Positions 24,393 to 33,037 of a DNA stretch of 64,000 nucleotides are shown here, piece after piece. Numbering within the stretch: position 1 is the first letter of the stretch; each line of letters opens with the position of its first letter. The position numbers and the translations under genes were made by a program. The notes beneath the pieces are model-generated. The model saw only the letters and a program-made list of their open reading frames with translations, searched no databases and was not told where the DNA came from. The stretch is taken from the NCBI GenBank assembly GCA_029261835.1, contig JAJDAO010000050.1, positions 62,001 through 126,000 of the forward strand, read 5' to 3'. The stretch comes from Deltaproteobacteria bacterium (GTDB lineage Bacteria > Myxococcota_A > UBA9160 > UBA4427).

Positions 24393-25460
24393 ATGCGTTT
24401 GAAGCACGGTCTCTTGATACTCGGGGGAGGTCTCTCGCTCCCTCTCCTGATTGCGGGCTACTTTGCGGGAGTCAGAACGAGCAAAGCCCCGGTCGAGGTG
24501 CGCCCCGCGACCGTTCACGCTTCCCTCACTCGCCACAGCTGCATCGAGTGCCACGCGCCGATCGCAGCCGAGTGGGTGCAATCCTTTCACTTCCGGACGG
24601 TGACAGGTCCCTTCTGGCAAGGCATCCGCACCAAGGGCTGGGCGAAGGTCTTCGACAACCTCCGAATCTCCTGCATGAATTGCCATGCCCCGGCCAACGT
24701 CCTCGACCTTGCGGAGGGAGCCAATCCGGTCGAGCGAATAGAAGCCGTTGAGCTCGGAATCGACTGTGTTTCCTGTCACGTCTCGGAGCAGGGGATCAAA
24801 GGTCCCGGGCGGTTCGTAGAGGTGAAGGATACCCACGAGGTGATCCCGGACGATCGATTCAGCAACTCCCGCGCCATAGCCACCACCATCTGTGCCCGCT
24901 GCCACGAGTCCGACGGCGATTGCGGAAGGACCGTGAGCGAGTGGAAGCGCTCGGAATTCGCAGAGAAAGGGGTGGCCTGCTCGGACTGTCACATGCCCGA
25001 GGTCGAGGCTCCCCTGGTGGTGGACGGACCCCCGAAGCTGAGGCGAAGTCATACCTTCGTCGCCGACAAGGACGCGGACATGCTGCGTAAGGCTCTAAAT
25101 GCTTCCCTCTCTTTCCCAGATGGCAAAACCGCAGTCGTTCGGATCGTCAACGATCGCGTGGGGCATGCGCTTCCGGCGTCGGGCCAGAACTATCTCCTGC
25201 TCAACGTCAAGATCCACAACCAGGCAGGGCAGCTGCTTGAGGATGTCGAACGCGGCTTCGGATTGAGGGAGTTGATTCCCGGCTACCTGGACTTCTGGCC
25301 CTTCCTGGAGGACTCCAGAATCCCGGACGGAGAGAGCCGGCACATCCGCGTCGAGCTGCCCTCCGATCACGGTGTGGTCTCGGTGGAGTTCCGCTATAGG
25401 GATTTCTTCTCGGTGAAGAACCGGGACCTTGTCTTCTCAACGATGGCAGAGGCCTACTGA
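24393..25460 (+). CDS. Periplasmic multihaem (five CxxCH) cytochrome c
   Basis: 355 residues. An N-terminal hydrophobic segment (GLLILGGGLSLPLLIAGYFAG) is a signal peptide or anchor. Five haem motifs follow: CIECH, CMNCH, CVSCH, CARCH and CSDCH (within residues about 50-200). The spacing resembles the cytochrome c554/octahaem-type superfamily. The last 150 residues have no haem site and look like a beta-rich domain (VVRIVNDRVGHALPASGQN, RYRDFFSVKNRDLVF). Electron transfer in the periplasm is the likely role; the partner is unknown. AGGAGAGG seven bases upstream fixes ATG 24393; longer upstream frames carry no leader. Confidence 0.87.
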   Translation: MRLKHGLLILGGGLSLPLLIAGYFAGVRTSKAPVEVRPATVHASLTRHSCIECHAPIAAEWVQSFHFRTVTGPFWQGIRTKGWAKVFDNLRISCMNCHAPANVLDLAEGANPVERIEAVELGIDCVSCHVSEQGIKGPGRFVEVKDTHEVIPDDRFSNSRAIATTICARCHESDGDCGRTVSEWKRSEFAEKGVACSDCHMPEVEAPLVVDGPPKLRRSHTFVADKDADMLRKALNASLSFPDGKTAVVRIVNDRVGHALPASGQNYLLLNVKIHNQAGQLLEDVERGFGLRELIPGYLDFWPFLEDSRIPDGESRHIRVELPSDHGVVSVEFRYRDFFSVKNRDLVFSTMAEAY

Positions 25461-25680
25461 TCGGAGGCCACGGCAGGCCTGGCCAGCGCCGTGGATCATC
25501 GCGTGTAGGAAATTGAGTGCGACCAGGTACTATTCACGCCCGGGGTGATCGCATCCAGCGCCTGCTCGTAGACACAAGTTGCCAGCTCACACTCCTTCAG
25601 GGAATCTCCCCCTTTGCCTGTACCAAGGCAATGCGCTGACGCTCACCAGATGTGCTGCTGCGCGCCAGCGCGGAGACGTC

Positions 25681-27270
25681 ATGGGTGGTGACAAGAAGAC
25701 GCGAAGTGAGCTGCTGAGCGAAGTGGAGGCCTTGCGCTCTCGGGTCGCAGAACTCGAGAACGTAGAGCCGGCGCTGCGGGAGAGCGAAGCGACATTCCGC
25801 GCGATCTTCGAACGAGCGGGGGTGGGCGTCGCCCAAGCGGAAATACAGACTGGACGATTCGTCAGAGTCAATCAAGCGTACTGCGATATCGTGGGACTCA
25901 AAGCCGAGGATCTGACGGCCACGACGTTCATGGCCATCACTCATCCAGACGACCTGCAGCGCGATCTGGACGCCGCGGAGGGTCTCAAGGCAAACAGAAT
26001 CAACAGCTTCTCGACGGAGAAGCGCTACGTCCGCCCGGACGGCACAATCGTCTGGGTAGACCTGACTGTGTCAAGGATGCACGATCCCGATGCGCGCCCG
26101 GATTACGCGGTTGCAGTGGTGGAGGACATCACCGAGCGCAAGCAGACCGAGGACGAGCTGAACGCGTTCTACACAGCGACTACCGACCTGATGTGCGTAG
26201 CTTCACCAACGGAAGGCCGCTTCACGAAGGTGAATCCCGCTTGCTTGAAGATACTGGGACGCAGTGCGGAAGAGCTGTGCAGCAGGCCCTTCGAAGACTT
26301 TGTCCATCCGAACGACCGTGAATCGACGGCGAAGACGGTGGCCAGCCAACTGGAAGGAAATCCCGTTGCGCACTTCGAGAATCGCTACCAGCACAAAGAT
26401 GGCTCCTACCGGCGCCTCTCGTGGATGGCGACACCAGTGCTCGATGGGAAGGTATTTGCCACGGCCAAGGACATCACCGAGCGCAAGCAGACCGAGGAGG
26501 AGCTGGAGCGCCATCGGAATCATCTCGAAGAGCTGGTGGACCAGCGCACCCGAGAGCTAGAGCGCTCGCGCGAGGACCTGCGCCGCACGGAACGGCTGGC
26601 CTCGGTCGGAACTCTGGCCGCGGGCGTGGCTCACCAGATCAACAATCCGATCGGTGCGATTCTCAACGCCGCGGAACTCGCGCTGCTCTGTGGAGAGGAT
26701 CCCGAAGCCCGGGAGATCTGGCAGCAAGCTCTAGAAGACAACGTGCAGGAGGCGAAGCGTTGCGGAAGGATCGTCAAGAGCATCCTGCGATTCTCGCGCG
26801 ATGGGCATGCGGAGAAGTCCAGAGGAGACATGAACGAGGTGGTTGAACGCGCTTGCCAGCTTGTTGGTAGCTACGCCTCGAAGAAGGGCGTCGTCCTCGA
26901 GGTGCAGACGTGCCAGCCATCGCGTGCGATCTGGATGAGCGCGATCGAGATGGAGCAGGTGCTAGTGAACGTGATTCGCAACGCCATCGAGTCCCGCTCC
27001 GAGGGGGGACGTGTCTCAGTGCGAACAATGTGCGGATCGAAGACCATCTCCATTGAGGTACGCGACAACGGACGAGGGATCGGGCAAGAAGCGCTTGTGC
27101 ATGTCTTCGACCCATTCCAAACAACTCGATCGATCGAGGGCGGGACAGGGCTCGGCCTGAGTGTGGCCCACGGCATCGTAGTCGATCATGGCGGCACGAT
27201 TTCGATGGAGAGTGAGCCGGGGACGGGAACCGTCGTGGCAATCGAACTCCCGTTGTACGTGGAAACCTGA
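25681..27270 (+). CDS. PAS-PAS hybrid sensor histidine kinase (soluble)
   Basis: 529 residues with no transmembrane segment. A short coiled coil (residues about 5-35) is followed by two PAS domains, FRAIFERAGVGVAQAEIQTGR to VEDITERKQTEDEL and FYTATTDLMCVASPTEGRF to AKDITERKQTEEEL. Then come a coiled coil, HisKA with the phosphoacceptor in GVAHQINNP (His318), and a HATPase domain with N-box VIRNAIES, G1 DNGRGIG, and G2 GTGLGLSVAHGIV. It is likely to autophosphorylate in response to a small-molecule or redox signal sensed by PAS. No response regulator gene is adjacent, so its output is unknown. GGAGAC precedes ATG 25681; an upstream in-frame ATG at 25579 is less likely. Confidence 0.93.
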   Translation: MGGDKKTRSELLSEVEALRSRVAELENVEPALRESEATFRAIFERAGVGVAQAEIQTGRFVRVNQAYCDIVGLKAEDLTATTFMAITHPDDLQRDLDAAEGLKANRINSFSTEKRYVRPDGTIVWVDLTVSRMHDPDARPDYAVAVVEDITERKQTEDELNAFYTATTDLMCVASPTEGRFTKVNPACLKILGRSAEELCSRPFEDFVHPNDRESTAKTVASQLEGNPVAHFENRYQHKDGSYRRLSWMATPVLDGKVFATAKDITERKQTEEELERHRNHLEELVDQRTRELERSREDLRRTERLASVGTLAAGVAHQINNPIGAILNAAELALLCGEDPEAREIWQQALEDNVQEAKRCGRIVKSILRFSRDGHAEKSRGDMNEVVERACQLVGSYASKKGVVLEVQTCQPSRAIWMSAIEMEQVLVNVIRNAIESRSEGGRVSVRTMCGSKTISIEVRDNGRGIGQEALVHVFDPFQTTRSIEGGTGLGLSVAHGIVVDHGGTISMESEPGTGTVVAIELPLYVET

Positions 27271-27529
27271 GCACGAGTGGCGCTGTCCCGTCTCCAACCA
27301 CCAAGACTCGTCGGAGTTTCGCCGCTCCGCCCTCGACATCCGGCTACAACCCGAGCGGCGGCAAACGCGTGAAGCTTGCCCCCCTTCCGGCCCCCCGCCC
27401 CCTCGACACGGCCGATAGTCCCGTCCGCAAGATGTGAAGCCAAACACTCTATGTCGGGGCGACTAAGACAGGTCTGCTCTGCGATCCCCGGCTGCGGATC
27501 ATAAAGAGGCTGCGGTCAGGTCTGGCTGG

Positions 27530-27588
27530 AGCCAAGAACCGTCTCTTAGCGGAAGCCATCTCGAGTCCGAAAAGTCCTGCCGACGTAC
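27530..27588. repeat. Inverted copy of 30224-30282
   Basis: About 59 bp (GAGCCAAGAACCGTCTCTTA onward to CGACGTACA) matching the reverse complement of 30224-30282 with about six differences. It lies just before the direct repeat at 27593, which in the other locus is separated from its partner by the integrase relic. Confidence 0.75.
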
Positions 27589-27592
27589 ACTC

Positions 27593-27738
27593 TTTCGACG
27601 GCGCCAAACGGCTCTGAGACGGCACCAAGCTCAAGAGGTCGAGAGCCCTGGTCACAGTCACCGGAGGAAAGCCCTGGAGCTTCAAGCCCTTACGAGGAAG
27701 CCGAATCGGAGACGATTCCCAGATCCCCGATCATGCAC
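27593..27738. repeat. Direct repeat of 30437-30582, containing att-like core 2
   Basis: 146 bp with high identity to 30437-30582 (both contain GAGACGGCACCAAGCTCAAG and GCTTCAAGCCCTTACGAGG), ending in the core at 27723-27737. At 30437 the same sequence is the tail after the tyrosine recombinase relic. Beyond the core the two loci differ. Confidence 0.8.
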
Positions 27739-28347
27739 GTCGACCGAGGGCGTAAGAGAATCAAGTAGTTGCGCTCTCGTGGCGGCATAGCGCGGCACAG
27801 AGCGGCAAGGAGCGGCATCGGCGACGGCACCAAGCGAACAGACGGCGCTCAGACGGCGCCGCTCTCCGGCAGCCGAAAACGGGCCGGGTGCTTCGGGCCC
27901 CCCCCCCCCCCCCGGCTTGGTCCGACAGTCCCGTCCGCAAAACGAGAGCAAACTGGCTCCACCTTCGGGGGAGTGCCGACTCTGAGCAGAGCTGGTCACC
28001 GAATGCCGCCGCCCAGCCCCCGTCGTAGCGGCCACTTCCAGCAAATCAAAGTCAGGGGGGCACCCTCACCCCATGGAAGCGGAGAAGATCTCTGAACGTT
28101 GTCGTCCTGACCGTCATTAGCGCTCAGAATCGATTCTACGAGGTGGCCTGTCTGGAGCATCGGCGGAGATCCAGAGAGTGATGTCGCCTCGTTGCCCCAA
28201 TTGCTTACTCGATACTTCGCCTTGTATTTGGGATGCACTCTCGACTTCATGCCGTGATCGTGGCCTACCCACCCCGTACTTCGCGAGAGTCCCGGATCCT
28301 GATCGTCTCAAGCCTACGACTCGTGCACCAACGCCGCCTACGACTAG

Positions 28348-28470
28348 GCCATCGTCGAGGCCGAGAAGAAGTTCCGCCGCGTACAGGGATGGCGCGACAT
28401 CGAGAAGCTCGTCAGAGCACTCGCTCTGTTCAAAGCCAAGGAAGAGGCAATGGCAGAGCGCGTTGCCTAA
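28348..28470 (+). pseudogene. Transposase C-terminal relic (IS256/mutator-like, tentative)
   Basis: Forty codons, AIVEAEKKFRRVQGWRDIEK and LVRALALFKAKEEAMAERVA, end at TAA 28468-28470. The frame upstream has a TAG directly before it but continues coding-like (AYDSCTNAAYD). The pattern KFRRV-GWRDI-KLV-AL resembles the C-terminal end of mutator-type transposases. The rest of the gene and the element ends are lost. Confidence 0.45.
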
Positions 28471-28843
28471 GATCAGATGCGGAGCCGCCGCTCAGAGAAG
28501 ATCAACAGCGAGCGGGACAACCCCCGAGGCAGAGAAGAACGGGGCGATGGGGGCGCTGCGCCCAGACGGGCTGACTTTCCGCACAGCACGAGTTCCTCTG
28601 CCTCTGGCATCGCGCGCTCAAGCGGCGTAGCCACAAGACGCGCGGGTTCTCTGGCCCCAGATGGATCATCTGGCGAAGAGATGGCTTCCCTATCCGGCGA
28701 TTGTCCACCCGTATCCGGCGGCGCGGTTTTGCGCGTTAGACCCGAGGTAGGAGACCAGTGTGGTAGGCCCTCACGCCGGGATGTGTGGAGGGGGCCGGGG
28801 GTGACCCCGGTTCCTACTCCGACCTCTTACGGGACGCCGCGAG
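28471..28843. other. Gene-free stretch
   Basis: About 370 bp between the transposase relic and the 3' end of the PEP-CTERM gene. No repeat, hairpin with T-run or supported gene was found. Confidence 0.4.
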
Positions 28844-29641
28844 TCAGGATCTTCGGGATCGTCTCGTCAGCGCGACCATTGAGAGCCCGATCGCAACGAG
28901 GGACGCCGTTCCGGGCTCAGGCACCACCTGTCGCTCCAGCACAGCAAGTGCGTAGACCGAGATCCCTGAGCCGATCGATGCACTCCCCAGCAGCGCGCCG
29001 GTGTCCGGGTCGAGGCGGTAGATCGTGTCGCCGGAGCCCAGGAAGAGGTCGGTGCCGTCAAACGCGAGGCCATATCCGGCCACGCCGGGCGTGAATCGAT
29101 TGACCTCCGATCCGTCGCCGGCCGCGAGCTCGATGATGTTGCCGCCTGAACCCCCGGTCGATACGAAGATCCGCCCGACCCCGGCGGCTACGCCACCGTT
29201 GCCCGCGCCCCCCCCGAAGGCGACCGAGGCGCCGCTGTCGGGATTGATCGACACCATCGTCGCACCCGAGACCCTGTTCGCGAGCAGGATCGGATCCAGG
29301 TAGCCGAGTCCCGATAGCGATGCGGCTCCGAACGTGCCGAGGCTGTTGACGAGGCTCCCGTCGAGGCCAAGCTCCAGGATGATGTTCGTTCCAGCCCCGT
29401 CGAGGACAAAGAGCGTCTCTCGCTCGGGGCTGTAGGCCAACCCGGTCCAGGTGTCATCGATATTGATCGTGGACGGCGGAGTGAAGCTGGAGACCTGGGT
29501 GACCGTGTCCGCGACCACGTCGTAGTCGTAGCGCACGATATCTGTACCCTGATCCGCCCAGATCGTCACGGCGATGGAGGTGGCAGGGGCGAGCGATACG
29601 AGAACCGCGACCATGAGCAGCAACAGCGAGCGATGGAGCAT
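28844..29641 (-). CDS. PEP-CTERM beta-propeller protein
   Basis: 265 residues. A signal peptide (LLLLMVAVLVSLAPATSIA) precedes repeated beta strands of the propeller type (TWTGLAYSPERETLFVLDGAG, GYGLAFDGTDLFLGSGDTIYRLDP). The C-terminus VVPEPGTASLVAIGLSMVALTRRSRR is a complete PEP-CTERM sorting signal: the PEP motif, a hydrophobic helix and a basic tail. It is probably exported, then processed by exosortase elsewhere in the genome. GGAGG lies eight bases before the ATG. The binding target is unknown. The gene is isolated between mobile-element remnants and may be a passenger of the accessory region. Confidence 0.85.
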   Translation of the reverse strand: MLHRSLLLLMVAVLVSLAPATSIAVTIWADQGTDIVRYDYDVVADTVTQVSSFTPPSTINIDDTWTGLAYSPERETLFVLDGAGTNIILELGLDGSLVNSLGTFGAASLSGLGYLDPILLANRVSGATMVSINPDSGASVAFGGGAGNGGVAAGVGRIFVSTGGSGGNIIELAAGDGSEVNRFTPGVAGYGLAFDGTDLFLGSGDTIYRLDPDTGALLGSASIGSGISVYALAVLERQVVPEPGTASLVAIGLSMVALTRRSRRS

Positions 29642-30223
29642 CGAGTCTTCCTCCGGCGAACGCTCCTCCGGTGAACGAGACCCCAGGCGGCCGGATGCCG
29701 CGGAGATCAGCCCGGATGCGTCTGTGGAGCTTGGTGGCTCCGTGGCTGGGAAAGTGTCAAGAAGACGCCAACATTCTCTTCAGCTGCCGGATTCTGAGGC
29801 GAGAAGGGCCTTCTGCTGACAATCGCGGGACCCGTCGCAGGCGAGCGCGCGGAGGCCGCGCGGGTTGCCCACTGCGACTACGACAGTATTCGCAAGAATG
29901 CACAGCTTCGGACTGATACGATCTTCTGGCAGCAGGCAGGAGGAGACTAGCCCGGAGTATTCATGAAGGTCCTAGGGGGCTAAGCCAATCAAGACCCCTT
30001 TTCAGCAATGGTACCCAGTATCGAGGCAGAGAAGGACGGGGCGATGGGGGGGGGTAGTGCCCCGACAGGGGGCCAACGAGCCTCCTTACGCATCTTCGAG
30101 GCAGTCATCGAGAAGGCAGCCTAGCAACCCTTTCGAAGCTATGGCCTTGAATATTACCCGCCCGGCATACACTCCATAGCCACAGCCGCGACATGAGCGT
30201 AGTGTGTGAGCCATACCTCTCGC
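29642..30223. other. Gene-free stretch with one MITE-like end
   Basis: About 580 bp upstream of the PEP-CTERM gene, so it contains its promoter. CCCGGAGTATTCATGAAG (29951-29968) differs by one base from the terminal repeat of the MITE-like element at 57056. The rest shows no supported gene. Confidence 0.5.
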
Positions 30224-30282
30224 TGTACGTCGGCAGAACTTTCCGGACTCGAGGTGGCTTCCGCTAAGAGACAGTTCTTGGC

Positions 30283-30702
30283 TTCAGCCTCCGCCACACC
30301 TGGGCGAGTCTCCACATGGCGCGTGGCACGCCCCTCAAGTGGATTCAGGAGCAAGGCGGCTGGACGACGGCGAAACTACTCCTTGATACCTACGGCCATT
30401 ACCTCCCGACCGAGTCGCACTGCTACGCAGACGCCATTTCGACGGCACCAAACGGCGCTGAGACGGCACCAAGCTCAAGAGGCCAAGAGCCCTGGTCACA
30501 GCCGCTGGAGGAAAGCGCTGAAGCTTCAAGCCCTTACGAGGACGCCGACTCGGAGATGACGCCCAGATCCCCGATCATGCACTTCACGCTCCCGCCGCCC
30601 TTCTTGAGGAACTCGGATACGTCTACCACGACCGGCGTGACGCCGCGGTCGAGTACCTCGTCGCGCAGTCGCTCGGATACGCCCGAGGGCATTACGAGGT
30701 AG
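30283..30702 (+). pseudogene. Tyrosine recombinase (phage-type integrase) C-terminal relic
   Basis: The readable frame starts at FSLRHTWASLHMARGTPLKW and runs on with IQEQGGWTTAKLLLDTYGHY and LPTESHCYADAIS. H-x-x-R-like LRHTWAS and the nucleophile Tyr in DTYGHYLP are the last conserved boxes of the family. All upstream sequence (including the catalytic Arg box I and the core-binding domain) is absent: the frame is truncated at an inverted-repeat junction near 30283. After the family ends (about 30440) the frame runs through the repeated tail and into the 3' end of the convergent amidinotransferase gene, whose reverse strand holds the att-like core. Confidence 0.8.
30437..30582. repeat. Direct repeat of 27593-27738, containing att-like core 3
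   Basis: It contains the 15-bp core at 30567-30581, inside the last 20 codons of the amidinotransferase gene (minus strand, CMIGDLG). Left flank shared with copy 2; right flank is the body of that gene. Confidence 0.8.
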
Positions 30703-31493
30703 GCGCTCTTCTCATCGGCGTATGTGAAGGAGTTGGCCGCGTAACGGAGCGCGTCGTGTTCTCGCAGCTCGATCAAACGGTCGCCAAAGTGTTCTTGAAG
30801 CTGCGTCCAGCCGGCTGGATCGATGCCCTCGCGATAGCCGAGAAGAAAGCGGCGGCCGGGTCCGAATGCACACAAAGTGGTGTCTCCGTGGTAGTGCGCT
30901 TCGAGCCTGAGGCCGATCCTCAGAATCGGTCTCGGCGCCACCGTGGGGGCGAGCAGCGGCTCGATGCGGATATCGGTGCGAAAGCCGTAGATGCGTTTCC
31001 AGGGCGGGAGGCGTAGCGCCGGGACGAAGCGCTGCCGTTCCAGCGTTCCGTGGGTGAGCAGATGGACGTCGCCGACCGGGAAGAAGTCGGCCTCGCCTTC
31101 GAAGCGGTAGCACTTCTCGGTCTCCGCTACGCGGTAGCCGGCCTGTTCGAGAACGCGGCGATAGTGAGGCTTCTCGCCAGCGCGCGTCGGGAGCAGGTTC
31201 GCCAGGGTGAAGGTCTTGTGCGAGAGCGGCTCCGGCTCGTCGACGCGGCTCAGGAAGCCGGCGTTGGCGGGGTAGACGAGACCGGGCTGAGCGGGGTCGG
31301 GCGGAACGACGAGCACGCGGATCCCGAGTTCCTCGAGCCTGCTCTTGAGGCTGTGCCACTGTGCGACGGCGCGGTCGCGGTCGACGCGTCGCCGGGTTCC
31401 CCAACGCGTGCGGGTGTGGGGGTTCGCGCCGCCGCGTACACTGAAGTGGCTCGGGTCACCCATCAGCACTGTCCGTTCCGGCCGGCCCCTCAC
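30534..31493 (-). CDS. Amidinotransferase-fold hydrolase (arginine deiminase/DDAH-like)
   Basis: 319 residues. Conserved pentein features are visible: LVYPANAGFL near residue 75, EGEADFFPVG (acidic substrate binding), AHYHGDTTLC (catalytic His) and the C-terminal GGGSVKCMIGDLG with the nucleophile Cys. These define the dimethylargininase/arginine deiminase group (PF02274-like), which hydrolyses guanidino groups. It is the last gene of an operon with astA and astD and no astB, so it may act on succinylarginine or arginine in that pathway; this is inference. GTG 31493 follows GAGAGGA; ATG 31463 is an alternative. The last 15 codons coincide with an att-like repeat. Confidence 0.82.
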   Translation of the reverse strand: MRGRPERTVLMGDPSHFSVRGGANPHTRTRWGTRRRVDRDRAVAQWHSLKSRLEELGIRVLVVPPDPAQPGLVYPANAGFLSRVDEPEPLSHKTFTLANLLPTRAGEKPHYRRVLEQAGYRVAETEKCYRFEGEADFFPVGDVHLLTHGTLERQRFVPALRLPPWKRIYGFRTDIRIEPLLAPTVAPRPILRIGLRLEAHYHGDTTLCAFGPGRRFLLGYREGIDPAGWTQLQEHFGDRLIELREHDALRYAANSFTYADEKSAYLVMPSGVSERLRDEVLDRGVTPVVVDVSEFLKKGGGSVKCMIGDLGVISESASS

Positions 31494-31518
31494 TGCAGTC
31501 CTCTCCGCATCGCCGCCC

Positions 31519-32958
31519 TCATGGTCGCGGCATGCCCGGCGGCAGGCTTTCGGGGTCGAAGCCGCCCTCGTTCTCCAGGTGGGCTTGCGGGGTGGTGCAG
31601 TAGAGGGTGGCGCTGATGCCGGCGGGCCGATCGTTGCCGCTCCGGCCGCCGCCGCCGAAGGGCAGCTTGCCGCTGGCCCCGATGGTTCCCCTGTTCCAGT
31701 TGAGGAGCCCGCTGCGAATGCGTCCGACCGCGTGCTCGTAACGCGCGCGATCTCGCGTCATGACGGACGCGGCCAGGCCGTAGTCGGAGTCGTTTACGGC
31801 GGCGATCGCCTCGTCGAGGTCGCCGATGGGGTAGAGCGCAGCCTCGGGGCCGAAGATCTCTTCGCGCTGGTATGGGTGTTGCTGGCGCGTGTCACTGAAG
31901 CGGACGAGCCCGGGGCCGACGAAGGGGCTCGGCCTCTCGGGATCCACCAGCAGTACCCGCTCACCCCCGGCCTCCACCGCCAGATCGCGAGCCTGCGCCA
32001 CTCGCTCAGCGGCGGCTCTCGAGACCAACGGTCCCATGAAGACCCGTTCGTCCAGAGGCTCGCCGATCACCAATTGTCGCAAGACGCCCGTGAGCTTGTC
32101 CGTGAAGATGTCGATCAGCCTCGTGTCCACGAAGAGCCGACTCGCACTCGAGCAGCGCTGGCCCGTCGTCGCGCAGATCGATAGCGCGCTCTCCGCGACG
32201 GCGAGGTCGACCTCGGCGTCGTCGAGCACCACGATGGCATTGCTGCCTCCCATTTCGAGGGCGAGCAGCTTGTCCGGTTGGTCGAGCGCGGCTTCGCTGA
32301 GCGCGCGGCCGGTCTGGTAGGAGCCGGTGAAGAGCACCGCGTCGACGTCTGCGTGGCCGGCCAACGCGCCGCCGGTCTCGGCACGGCCCTGAACGAGCTC
32401 CAGAACACCTGCCGGCAGACCTGCCTGCGTCCAGATCTCCACGAGCCACTGCCCGACCGCCGGCGTGAGGTCGCTCGGTTTGAATACGACTGTATTGCCG
32501 GTCGCGAGCGCGGGAACGATGTGGCCGTTGGGCAGATGGGCGGGAAAGTTGAACGGGCCCAGTACGGCCAACACGCCTCGCGGGTGAAAGGTTGCTCGCG
32601 CGGCGGCGCCCGCGTGCATGGGCTCCACGAGCTGCATGCCATCAGCGAGGGTGACGTGTACTTTGCGGGGTACGAGCCTTGCCTCGCCACGCGCATCCCA
32701 TAGCGCCTTGCCCATCTCGCGCGCGATCAGCCGAGCCAGCTGCTCGACGCGCTCCTCGACCAGGCGGGCGAAGCGGCGCAGGATCGCGGCTCTCGCTTCG
32801 AAGCCGGCGTCGCGCCAGCCGGGGAATGCGCGGCGGGCTCGTGCTACGGCATCGTCTACGTCCGCATCGCTGGCGATCCGGTAGCGGCCGATCTCGTCGC
32901 GCGGGTCCGCGGGCGAGACGCTGGTGAGCAGCTGTCGATCGTCGTGGTCGCCTGTCAC
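31519..32958 (-). CDS. astD: Succinylglutamate-semialdehyde dehydrogenase
   Basis: 479 residues. NAD-dependent dehydrogenase that oxidises N-succinylglutamate semialdehyde to N-succinylglutamate in the arginine succinyltransferase (AST) pathway. AstD-typical segments are LGPFNFPAHLPNGHIVPALATGN, LALEMGGSNAIVV (general base), TTGQRCSSASRLFV (catalytic Cys) and the C-terminal GKLPFGGGGRSGNDRPAG. The length matches AstD. GTG 32958 follows AGAGAGG. It lies 79 bp after astA and 25 bp before the amidinotransferase gene, all on the minus strand, so one operon is likely. It has only distant similarity to the aldehyde dehydrogenase at 2017. Confidence 0.93.
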   Translation of the reverse strand: MTGDHDDRQLLTSVSPADPRDEIGRYRIASDADVDDAVARARRAFPGWRDAGFEARAAILRRFARLVEERVEQLARLIAREMGKALWDARGEARLVPRKVHVTLADGMQLVEPMHAGAAARATFHPRGVLAVLGPFNFPAHLPNGHIVPALATGNTVVFKPSDLTPAVGQWLVEIWTQAGLPAGVLELVQGRAETGGALAGHADVDAVLFTGSYQTGRALSEAALDQPDKLLALEMGGSNAIVVLDDAEVDLAVAESALSICATTGQRCSSASRLFVDTRLIDIFTDKLTGVLRQLVIGEPLDERVFMGPLVSRAAAERVAQARDLAVEAGGERVLLVDPERPSPFVGPGLVRFSDTRQQHPYQREEIFGPEAALYPIGDLDEAIAAVNDSDYGLAASVMTRDRARYEHAVGRIRSGLLNWNRGTIGASGKLPFGGGGRSGNDRPAGISATLYCTTPQAHLENEGGFDPESLPPGMPRP

Positions 32959-33037
32959 GCCCGCCTCTCTGTGCCCGCAGCCGCACGACTCGGTTCGCGC
33001 TGTCTTTCTTCCCGCTCAGGGCTGTCTCTCGCCACAC

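Larger units (their letters stand above)
27271..28347. other. Gene-free mobile-element debris
   Basis: Over 1 kb without a gene. It holds a segment inverted relative to 30224-30282 (27530-27588), a direct repeat of 30437-30582 (27593-27738), att-like core 2 (27723), its right flank shared with 19683-19796, and a run of 16 C residues at 27898-27913. All short frames here are products of these repeats. Confidence 0.65.

Noticed and set aside
27898-27913. A run of 16 C residues as a phase-variation tract
   Set aside because: It lies in gene-free repeat debris and is not inside or before any supported gene. It could also be a sequencing artefact.
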